DNA of 64,000 bases. Source: Algisphaera agarilytica (GTDB taxonomy: Bacteria > Planctomycetota > Phycisphaerae > Phycisphaerales > Phycisphaeraceae). The notes below the pieces were generated by a model. The model had not been told where the DNA came from. It worked only from the letters and a program-made list of their open reading frames with translations, and searched no databases. Position numbers and translations under genes: made by a program. Every line of letters starts with the position of its first letter. Position 1 is the stretch's first letter. The stretch covers positions 1,178,001 to 1,242,000 of the forward strand of contig NZ_JACHGY010000001.1 in NCBI RefSeq assembly GCF_014207595.1. The letters run 5' to 3'. Shown piece by piece: positions 33,769 to 41,020 of this stretch.

Positions 33769-35055
33769 ATGGCAGCTCCACGCACCTACAAACTTGGGGA
33801 CGCGGCCCGGCATATTGCCAGTGGCGAGCGATGTGATCTTCTGTGGTTGGGAGACAGCCAAAGCGCTCCGTCTAACTCGCCCCGCTGGGCGCAGGGGATC
33901 ATGAAGCAGTGGGATGTGGACTGGCGTGAGCGCGTACTCGCCAGTGCTGCCCCCATCAGCGCTGGTGTAGAAGGCTGGCAGAGTTTTAAAACGCCGGGTA
34001 TCGCTACATCTTCAGGGGACTTGTTGCCCGATGGCGTAACGGTATGCCCCCCTGGATTTAACGCAAACACGAGATGGGACACAGGAAGTCCTAGTGCCTT
34101 CACGCAGGTTGCTAGGTACGCGTCGTCATTCCTTGGCACTTACCTCAACGGAGACTGGACGGTCAACAACGCCATCAACTGGCGTTTTGCAATGACCAAG
34201 CTTTCGGGCAATAGCCCGTGTCGCTTTTTACGTCGCCGTGCGAACGGGAACTTGGCAACGACAGCGGTCGATTTTGAAACCACCCTCGTCCCGTCAAGCG
34301 ATTGGCAGGCGGTGGATTTCTCTGGCGCTGCGAGCGGCGTAGTCGCATCGGGCGTTAACGGTGAGGAGTGGTTCCTCGATCTTAACTTCGGCGACAAGAC
34401 CAACAAAGGTGTCTGCCTGGGCGGTTACGCAATATCGATTGACGGAAAGGCCGATGGCTTTGGCCTTCGCTTCAGTGCGGCGGGTGGCTGGACGGCTCTC
34501 GACCACCTTCCCGTATCCTTGGGTGGAACGAATACTCTCGTCGATCTAGATGATTTGCAAGCGAGAAACGGGGTCTTTGGCTGGCCAACCGCCATCTTCA
34601 TCCAGCTTGGTCAGAACGATGCCGGACTCACCGATGGGACCACGCCGACAGGTATAGCAAACTACAAATCGCGCTTGCTGCAGCTCATCGATCACTACAA
34701 CATCGCTTACGCCGCGTCGGCGCAGCCCACGCCGATGTTCGTCCTGGTGTGCAACTGGGAGACCTCGGGGCTCGGCGCTTACTGGCCCAGCATTGCGACT
34801 TCCCTTCAGGAGATTTGCGACGAGCGATCGAACTGCGGCCTTCTCAATCTGTATCAGATCGTCAATGAAGAGCACGGAAGCTTCGCATCTTGGCAAGGCA
34901 CTTACCTTGCCGACGGAGTGCATCAGAATACGGCTGGGGCTAGCGAGTTTGCTCGTCTGGCGTGGAATGAATTACAAGTCGCAGCCGTTACGGGGATTGT
35001 GGTGTTGACTAATGGAATCGGATCATTTGGATACACCAAGAGCTGGGGATATTGA
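33769..35055 (+). CDS. Tail-associated SGNH hydrolase/esterase
   Basis: 428 residues from ATG 33769 (GGAAGG upstream). LLWLGDSQS gives block I Ser30; IQLGQNDAG (281-284) block III; DGVHQNTAG supplies Asp382/His385. This is an SGNH esterase, likely deacetylating surface polysaccharide during adsorption. The central 200 residues are beta-rich, perhaps binding the virion or sugar. The last bases overlap the next start by one base (35055). Confidence 0.75.
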   Translation: MAAPRTYKLGDAARHIASGERCDLLWLGDSQSAPSNSPRWAQGIMKQWDVDWRERVLASAAPISAGVEGWQSFKTPGIATSSGDLLPDGVTVCPPGFNANTRWDTGSPSAFTQVARYASSFLGTYLNGDWTVNNAINWRFAMTKLSGNSPCRFLRRRANGNLATTAVDFETTLVPSSDWQAVDFSGAASGVVASGVNGEEWFLDLNFGDKTNKGVCLGGYAISIDGKADGFGLRFSAAGGWTALDHLPVSLGGTNTLVDLDDLQARNGVFGWPTAIFIQLGQNDAGLTDGTTPTGIANYKSRLLQLIDHYNIAYAASAQPTPMFVLVCNWETSGLGAYWPSIATSLQEICDERSNCGLLNLYQIVNEEHGSFASWQGTYLADGVHQNTAGASEFARLAWNELQVAAVTGIVVLTNGIGSFGYTKSWGY

Positions 35056-35516
35056 TGATGTTGCAATTTCAACAGAACGACACCACGCAGCCGCACCGCT
35101 TCCGGCTTCTGGATACCAGCGGCGATGTGGTCACCGGCGCGACTCCAGCCGTGGAGATCATGAAACCCGGGCAAAGTGCCTACTCGGCTGCGTCTGGGGC
35201 GGTGACCGAGTTGAGCGAGGGCAACTACAGCTTTGCGGGTCACGCGGGCGACCGTGACACTCTGGGTGTGATGCTCGTTCGAATCACGGCCGCCGGTGCC
35301 GAAACGCTGGAGGGGCCGGTCACCATAGTTGGGCATGACCCACAGCAGGCTCTCGCTTTAGTGGCCGCGGTACTCACGGGCGTTCGCACCGTTACGGACA
35401 ACGGAGATGCCACCAAGACTGTGCGATGTATGGCCTCGGATGGCGTCACACCCAAGGTAGACCTTACCCACAACGCCAATGGAGAGCTGACCGCCGTCGT
35501 GATTGACCCCACGTGA
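35055..35516 (+). CDS. Tail-fibre-linked beta protein
   Basis: 153 residues from ATG 35055 (TGATG overlap). Short beta repeats (FRLLDTSGDVVTGATPAVEIMKPG shortened) resemble small carbohydrate-binding or baseplate-attachment domains next to fibres. No family recognised. Confidence 0.45.
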   Translation: MMLQFQQNDTTQPHRFRLLDTSGDVVTGATPAVEIMKPGQSAYSAASGAVTELSEGNYSFAGHAGDRDTLGVMLVRITAAGAETLEGPVTIVGHDPQQALALVAAVLTGVRTVTDNGDATKTVRCMASDGVTPKVDLTHNANGELTAVVIDPT

Positions 35517-36163
35517 TCATGCTGTTCTTTCCTCACCAGTTCTGGCCTGCTGGGTTGATGCCCCGCGGATTCTTCCCCGACGATGCGAGCCGGTACGAGG
35601 TCATGCGCCGGGTGTCCGGCGGCGACGATGTCGTTTCGGCGGTCTTGGAGCCCGGCACCATCCAGGCCAGTTTGACCGGCGTGGATAATTCGGACGAGGA
35701 CTACTACGTCCGCGTCTACAACCGCTGCAACCTGCCAGACCAGGACCCGATCGAACTGGATCTCAAGCGAGTGGCGTTCGACAACGACGGGGATCTGATC
35801 CTGCCCGTTCCCCCGGCACCTACGGGCCTCAGCCTGGTCGCGGGTCCCGGCGGCCTGGTCACGGCCAAGTGGGTCAAGCTCAACCGCCGCGGGCGAACCA
35901 ACGCCCAGAGCTTCAACGTCTACTTCGCAACAGGAGCGACCCCGATCGACTTCACCACCGTCTCGGCCACTTCTTCCGGGGGCGGCCGTCCGGTCAGCCA
36001 GGCCCTGGGCACGTTCGCCCACGGCACCACGGTCCGGGTGGTGGTCCGCGCCGTGTCGGCCGACGGGACCGAGGAAACCAACACGATCGAGGCCAGCGTA
36101 GTCGCCGATGCTCAGGCCCCTGATGCCGTCGCGTCGCTTAGCGTAGAGGTGACCGCGCAATGA
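35513..36163 (+). CDS. Fibronectin type III-like tail protein
   Basis: 216 residues from GTG 35513 or ATG 35519. Residues about 110-190 resemble a fibronectin type III domain (PPAPTGLSLVAGPGGLVTAKW, then FNVYFATG and VRVVVRAVSADG). Such domains are common on phage tails and bind surfaces weakly. Coupled to both neighbours. Confidence 0.5.
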   Translation: MIMLFFPHQFWPAGLMPRGFFPDDASRYEVMRRVSGGDDVVSAVLEPGTIQASLTGVDNSDEDYYVRVYNRCNLPDQDPIELDLKRVAFDNDGDLILPVPPAPTGLSLVAGPGGLVTAKWVKLNRRGRTNAQSFNVYFATGATPIDFTTVSATSSGGGRPVSQALGTFAHGTTVRVVVRAVSADGTEETNTIEASVVADAQAPDAVASLSVEVTAQ

Positions 36164-36555
36164 ACCGCCGCCCCGATCCATTTGGTGACTCGTTGATGCG
36201 TGAGGTCGAGAACCGCCGCCTGGTGGATAGCCAGGCACGCCACGAAGGCAGCGACCCACCCCCTCCGCCCGGCGTGGCCGTCGAGCTGTTCGAGGTCGTG
36301 AGCCAAACCGCGGGCGACAAGGTCGTGGGCAAGCAGATCATCGACGGCGAGGTGCCCGAGGGTGCGGCCGAGGTGGATCTGCTCGCTCCGTTCACGGCCT
36401 GGAAAGTCAACCAGGGCGACACGGTGGCGGCGTACTCGTTGGCGGACGGGACCTGGCGTTTGCTGAGCGAACCGCCCACCGGTGCCGCTGAGTACCAGGT
36501 GCCGATGGCGGATGCGGACGGGCTTTTGATCTTCAGCTACCCGAGGGCCCACTAA
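36160..36555 (+). CDS. Small tail protein of unknown function
   Basis: 131 residues. Charged start, proline-rich linker at about 30-40, then a small beta domain. Starts by ATGA overlap and ends with a one-base overlap with the next gene. Confidence 0.45.
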   Translation: MNRRPDPFGDSLMREVENRRLVDSQARHEGSDPPPPPGVAVELFEVVSQTAGDKVVGKQIIDGEVPEGAAEVDLLAPFTAWKVNQGDTVAAYSLADGTWRLLSEPPTGAAEYQVPMADADGLLIFSYPRAH

Positions 36556-37706
36556 TGCCGTGGAGCGGTTTCCCATTACAGGTCAATGATGAGTGGGCCT
36601 CGCTGGTCTACCTCGATCAGATCTCGGCCGCGTTCGCGGAGCGGGTCACCGCGATGGACCCGCCCGGTTTCACCGTGAGCCCGCTCGTCGCGTTTGCTGC
36701 CGGGGATGTACTGGCAGATCGACTGGCCGACTACCAGACCGGAGTCGAGGGGCTGGTCTTCTTCTACGGCCGATGGCTGGACCACATTGCTCACAGCGTC
36801 CAGGATGTCACCACCTACGTGGAAGCCATGACAGACCTGCCCGGCACGTTCCGGCGGTTCATGCCTCGGACCATCTCCGACGTGGGAGATTCGGGCACGT
36901 CGGGCGAGCGAGCCTACCTGGGCGTCTACAACTCGGAAGACAACGGGCGGGCGGATTCCGCATCGAGCGACATCTATGAACACGACGGCGTGAGCTGGAC
37001 ACTGTCGGCCGACCAGGTGTCGCCGGTCTCACAAACCGAGGCGGCGGGCAAGATCCAGGCGGGTGACCGCCTCGGCTATTGGCTGGTTAACGACCTCTAC
37101 ACGATGCTCAACCTGGTGCACACCTGCCGGATTCAGCTACGCCTGGCCACCGTCGAGCGGTACACCGGCCAGGCCAACGGCGAGGCGAGCGAAGCGGCGG
37201 CGATCGCAGCGGCCGAGGAGGATTACGCCCAGGTGATCGCCCCAACCTACGTCGGGACCGGTGGTGTGGACGCGCTCGCATTCGCCAGCCTCACCCGCTC
37301 GGGCTCGTCCTACGACGCTTTGATCTCCAGGGTCACGCGACTGGTTCGTGAGACTTTCGGCCCGAGCGTGATGCTCAACAGCTCGCTGAGCCACATCGTC
37401 GAGTTCTTTGGGGTCGCCGACGAAGCCAACAACGACCGCCAGGGGAGCACCGCGGGCCAGGTCCGGCTCGACGGTGAGGACATCTACACACCGCGCTGGC
37501 GGCCGAGCCTGCCCCTGGACATGACCAACGGCGAACCGGTGGGCGGCATCGCGGATACATCGAGCACGCCCCCCAACTGGCCGACCCTGCCCGCCAGTGG
37601 CAACGCCAGTGATATCCTGCAATGGACCGGAGGTGATGAGCTTGATGGGCTGATCACCTTTTCGTTTGAGTACAACGACGGCCTGCCGGGAGGCGGCCTG
37701 ACATGA
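36555..37706 (+). CDS. Last late-operon tail protein
   Basis: 383 residues, helical first half, no hydrophobic segment. No family recognised. Being last in the tail operon it is probably a fibre or chaperone. Its stop is shared with a small ATGA-coupled frame at 37703. Confidence 0.45.
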   Translation: MPWSGFPLQVNDEWASLVYLDQISAAFAERVTAMDPPGFTVSPLVAFAAGDVLADRLADYQTGVEGLVFFYGRWLDHIAHSVQDVTTYVEAMTDLPGTFRRFMPRTISDVGDSGTSGERAYLGVYNSEDNGRADSASSDIYEHDGVSWTLSADQVSPVSQTEAAGKIQAGDRLGYWLVNDLYTMLNLVHTCRIQLRLATVERYTGQANGEASEAAAIAAAEEDYAQVIAPTYVGTGGVDALAFASLTRSGSSYDALISRVTRLVRETFGPSVMLNSSLSHIVEFFGVADEANNDRQGSTAGQVRLDGEDIYTPRWRPSLPLDMTNGEPVGGIADTSSTPPNWPTLPASGNASDILQWTGGDELDGLITFSFEYNDGLPGGGLT

Positions 37707-37804
37707 CAGATTCATCCTGTGGAGATTGCCCGCCGTTAATGGAACGCGGCGGGTCTTCGAAGCAGGATGACCGGCCGTTCGACGGCTGTGTAAACGATCT
37801 TTGA
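37703..37804 (+). CDS. Possible 33-residue cysteine-containing peptide
   Basis: ATGA overlap with the preceding stop opens a 33-codon frame with CGDCPP near the start and a further Cys near the end. Mu has a small zinc-finger protein, Com, near its right end, but this peptide is shorter and has only three Cys. Probably chance or an unknown micropeptide. Confidence 0.25.
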   Translation: MTDSSCGDCPPLMERGGSSKQDDRPFDGCVNDL

Positions 37805-38370
37805 AAACCAAATAAACCCACCTCAAACCTACGGCCAGGCCCCGAGTCTGGACCCTGCCAATCCCCGTCGGTAGTCCCCTCGATCCGAGGGGCGGGTGAG
37901 ACGCTCCCCCTGGAGTCCTTACAAGCGTGGTGGCGGCCACGCTTATCTAGTGCGCATGGCGGCGTTGCCATTTAGTGTTGCAAATTGCCATTTCGATTGA
38001 CCCTCTACAAGGGTGCCGAAAAATCTCCTCTCCATACAGGTGCGACAAGTCACCAGCGCGCGCACATACGCGACCCCGGAATCCCAAAACCCATGTAGGT
38101 GCAATGGATAGATCGCAAAAATTTTTTTGATCGGCGATGTTCGGGCGTGATCAGTCGTGCGCACCGAAGTGTCGTCGATGCCGGGTGGCGGGGAAGAGCA
38201 AAGTGATGCCCCGGCCAGCCATCGGAATTTATGCTCCACCTTTTCTGCCGCCGGTGAGCAATGTCGTGACAAAAGTTTGCCAAGCCACAACATCACCCGT
38301 TCAATATTTAGTCACTAATTGACTTCATCGTGATGCTTTTGAATTACGTCTTTGCGTGAAGCAATGCAAT
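37805..38370. other. Prophage right-end junction region
   Basis: About 570 bases without a credible gene. AAGCGTGG/CCACGCTT (37923-37944) is a terminator-like hairpin. TTGCCATTT occurs at 37965-37973 and again at 37985-37993, spaced 20 bp, like end-binding sites for a MuA-type transposase. From about 38,240 the sequence is AT-rich host intergenic DNA. The exact prophage end cannot be set without the left end. Confidence 0.45.
37965..37993. repeat. Direct repeat, possible transposase-binding sites
   Basis: TTGCCATTT twice, 20 bp apart, immediately after the prophage late operon. Comparable to the tandem R1-R2 sites of Mu. Binding is inference. Confidence 0.4.
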
Positions 38371-38403
38371 AAAAACCCGCGGAAGGCTTTGCCATCCGCG
38401 GGC
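38371..38403 (-). terminator. Terminator of the XylR-type regulator
   Basis: CCCGCGG (38376-38382) pairs with CCGCGGG (38396-38402); on the minus strand it is followed by TTTTTATT. It lies 44 bases after the regulator stop. Confidence 0.8.
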
Positions 38404-38446
38404 TTTAGTTTGTAGTTCGATTTATTCCTACTCCCGACTCCCTGCC

Positions 38447-39655
38447 TCATACATCCCGCATGCGCTTGCGATACCCCGCGGGGGTTTCGTCGAGCATCTT
38501 GCGGAAGACCTGGCTGAGGTAGGCGTAGGAGTTGAGGCCCGACGCTTTGGCCACGTCTTCGAGGTCCATGTTGGTCTCGGCGAGCAGCTTCCGGGCCTGG
38601 TGCACACGGCGCCAACGGATTTCCTCGGCAGGGGTCTTGCCGAACGCGTCTTTGAAGTGACGCTCGAGCGTACGGCGAGACATCGGGACCTGTTCGAGCA
38701 CATCTTCCATCTGGATCGGCTCGAAGGCGTTGCGCTCGATGAACTGCATCGCGGTGATCAGGTTCTTGTCCTTCACCGCGTAGGTGTTGGTCGACGGATT
38801 GCTGTGGATGTTCACGGGGGCCAAGACGGTTTTGCGCGCCTCGACTTCTTCGCCTTGCATCATCCGGCTCAGTACTTCGGCCGCCTCGTACCCGATGCGT
38901 TGGCTGGCGGTCACCACCGCAGACATCGGCGGGTCGCAGGCCTCGCAGAGCACGTCGTCGTAATCACCGCCGAGCACCGCGACCTCGTGGGGCACCACCA
39001 CATCGGCCATCCGGCAGGCCTCGAGCAGATCGACGCCGCGCTGCGTACCAAACGAGAACACCGCGCAGGGCTTGGGCAGAGCCTTGACCCATTCGACCAG
39101 GTGCTGCATCAGCTCGGCGTAGTTGGCTGCGGGGTCGTGAGAGACGGGATCGGGATCGGTGATCACCTCGAAGCCGTGCTTGCGGACCTCGGCCTCGAAG
39201 TCTTCACGCTGGGCTTTGACGTAAGGAAGGTCGTCTTCGCCGGAGTAGGCGAAGTGGCTGAAGCCGCGCTCGAGGAAGTGCTGGGTAGCGATCTCGGCGA
39301 TGGCTCGTTTGTCCGAGGTGATCATGGGGGCGCGTTTGTCGGACGCGATGCTGGAGACGTTGACGTAGGGGACGCCGAAGGACTTGACGTGCTCGACGAT
39401 TTCCGGGGTCGCCAGCCGGGCGATGATGCCGTCGCCGGTCCAGCCCTCGGGGATGCGGACCTCGCCCTGAGGGTAGCGGGCCCGGACGTCGAGGTGCCAG
39501 CGGCCGTGGCGGTGGCCGTATTGAAAGACGCCTTGGATCAGCCGTCGGCCCCAACCCGTCGCGGTGTCGACCAGAACCGCCACCCGGGGGGCACCGGACG
39601 CGGTCGATAAGTCTTTCTTTGACTGCGAGTTGGAATCAGATTGCGGATCGGTCAT
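38447..39655 (-). CDS. XylR-type regulator (periplasmic-binding-protein-like + AraC HTH)
   Basis: 402 residues. Residues about 25-300 form a LacI/RbsB-like sugar-sensing domain (APRVAVLVDTATGWGRRLI, GVPYVNVSS, VPHEVAVLGGDYDDVLCE). The last 100 residues are an AraC/XylS DNA-binding domain with two helix-turn-helix blocks (EDVLEQVPMSRRTLERHF and EDVAKASGLNSYAYLSQVFR). This is the E. coli XylR layout. It probably controls a sugar regulon; the GH105 enzyme 1.3 kb away is a candidate target. Confidence 0.85.
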   Translation of the reverse strand: MTDPQSDSNSQSKKDLSTASGAPRVAVLVDTATGWGRRLIQGVFQYGHRHGRWHLDVRARYPQGEVRIPEGWTGDGIIARLATPEIVEHVKSFGVPYVNVSSIASDKRAPMITSDKRAIAEIATQHFLERGFSHFAYSGEDDLPYVKAQREDFEAEVRKHGFEVITDPDPVSHDPAANYAELMQHLVEWVKALPKPCAVFSFGTQRGVDLLEACRMADVVVPHEVAVLGGDYDDVLCEACDPPMSAVVTASQRIGYEAAEVLSRMMQGEEVEARKTVLAPVNIHSNPSTNTYAVKDKNLITAMQFIERNAFEPIQMEDVLEQVPMSRRTLERHFKDAFGKTPAEEIRWRRVHQARKLLAETNMDLEDVAKASGLNSYAYLSQVFRKMLDETPAGYRKRMRDV

Positions 39656-39801
39656 GTCGAAATTGGGCCGGGAGCAGGCGAAAGGACAAGCAGTTTAGCG
39701 TATCGCGGTGGCCGCGCTCCCTCCGAGGGGCGGATTTAGAGGGTGAAATGGCTGGTGACGGGCCCGGGAGGAACTGAGTTCAAAAAATCTTTCTTGAAGT
39801 A

Positions 39802-39829
39802 TTGACATGGGGCTGGACGATCTTATGAT
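39802..39829 (+). promoter_or_regulatory. Promoter of the sigma factor gene
   Basis: TTGACA (39802-39807), 16 bases, TATGAT (39824-39829). It is the best sigma-70-type promoter in the window. Confidence 0.75.
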
Positions 39830-39845
39830 CGATATGAACGTTTTG

Positions 39846-39860
39846 AACGATTTGATCGTT
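39846..39860 (+). promoter_or_regulatory. Small palindrome in the leader
   Basis: AACGAT TTG ATCGTT, followed by TTTTTT. Lies in the 5' leader of the sigma factor gene. May be an operator or attenuator; the stem is only 6 bp. Confidence 0.35.
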
Positions 39861-39887
39861 TTTTGAATCCGAGAGAAGGATGACGCC

Positions 39888-40910
39888 ATGACCATGATCG
39901 ATACGCCGGAAATCCCCGATACCCCCTCATCCGCCGCGGAAACCGAGATCAAATGGCCCAAAGCCCTCAAACGGCACGAGCGTCGCGAGCTCGCCCCCCT
40001 TCTTCTCGACCCGATCGACTTCATTGACGATGAACGTTTTTACGAGCCCCAAGCCTGGCGGACGATCCTCGATCCCAAGGAAGACATCCCCCGGGCGAGC
40101 GTCGGCTGGTACACCCGCCTCGCCCACGAACGGGCCAACGACCCCCGCCTGAAGAACGCCAAGCTGCCCCTGCTGACCGCCGCTCAGGAGCGGGTGATCT
40201 TCCTGCGTTTCAACTACGCCCGCTTCCGGGCCGAGCAGGTCCGCGAATCGATCAACCCCAAACGCTTCGGCGTCACCAAGGCCCGCGAGCTGCTCAAGTG
40301 GCACCGCATGGCCATGCAGCTCCGCGAGCAGATCGCCGAGTACAACCTCGCCCTCGTCCTGGCGATGGCCAAGCGTCTGCCCCCCGGCAGCGTCGACTTC
40401 CCCGAAATGATCAGCGAGGGCAACATGGCCCTCTTGCGCGGCATCGACAAGTTCAACGTGTCGAAGGGCTTCAAGTTCTCTACCTACGCCTGCCGGGCGA
40501 TCCTCAAGGCGTTCAGCCGGCTGGGCATGAAGACCACGCGTTACCGCTCGCTGTTCCCCGTGGGCTTCGAGCCGGACCTGGAGCGGTCCAACTACTCGGC
40601 CGAGAAGGCGGCGTTCGAAGAAGAAGGCTGCGTCGAACAGGTCAGCATGATCTTCCACGAGAACCGATCCAACCTGACCGACCTTGAGCTCGACATCATC
40701 AACAAGCGCTTCGCCTTCGATAACCCCGACGGCGGCAAGGGCATGACCCTCCAGGAAGTTGGCAAGCTCGTGGGCCTGACCAAAGAACGCGTCCGCCAGA
40801 TCCAGATCCACGCGTTAGCGAAGATGCGAAGCACCCTGGAAACCTCGTACCTCAACGGCCCGTCGCTGGGCCAAGCGCTCGAAGACTCCGACGTCGCCGT
40901 CGGGGCCTGA
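39888..40910 (+). CDS. Sigma-70 family RNA polymerase sigma factor
   Basis: 340 residues, ATG 39888, AAGGA seven bases upstream. Region 2 is seen near 170-215 (NMALLRGIDKFNVSKGFKFSTYA shortened, with the -10 reading FSTYACRAI) and region 4 near 275-315 (TLQEVGKLVGLTKERVRQIQIHALAKMR shortened). Region 1.1 is absent and a long N-terminal extension (about 90 residues) replaces it; region 3 is short. This marks an alternative, RpoD-related (not ECF) factor. Target genes unknown. Confidence 0.85.
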   Translation: MTMIDTPEIPDTPSSAAETEIKWPKALKRHERRELAPLLLDPIDFIDDERFYEPQAWRTILDPKEDIPRASVGWYTRLAHERANDPRLKNAKLPLLTAAQERVIFLRFNYARFRAEQVRESINPKRFGVTKARELLKWHRMAMQLREQIAEYNLALVLAMAKRLPPGSVDFPEMISEGNMALLRGIDKFNVSKGFKFSTYACRAILKAFSRLGMKTTRYRSLFPVGFEPDLERSNYSAEKAAFEEEGCVEQVSMIFHENRSNLTDLELDIINKRFAFDNPDGGKGMTLQEVGKLVGLTKERVRQIQIHALAKMRSTLETSYLNGPSLGQALEDSDVAVGA

Positions 40911-40941
40911 GCTTCATCCTCCTGACCATTACCCCCTAGAG

Positions 40942-40976
40942 CCCGACCGGCATTCTGCTGGCCGGGTTCTTTTTTA
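40942..40976 (+). terminator. Terminator of the sigma factor gene
   Basis: CCCGACCGGCA and TGCTGGCCGGG form a stem with a 3-base loop and one mismatch pair, then TTCTTTTTT. Confidence 0.75.
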
Positions 40977-41020
40977 TATGCGTGTCACGGTCATGTCACG
41001 CCAACACCGGCGGCATTGCA

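Noticed and set aside
37943-38296. 117-residue minus-strand frame at the prophage edge
   Set aside because: No recognisable motif, unusual composition, and overlaps hairpins and repeats; treated as non-coding.
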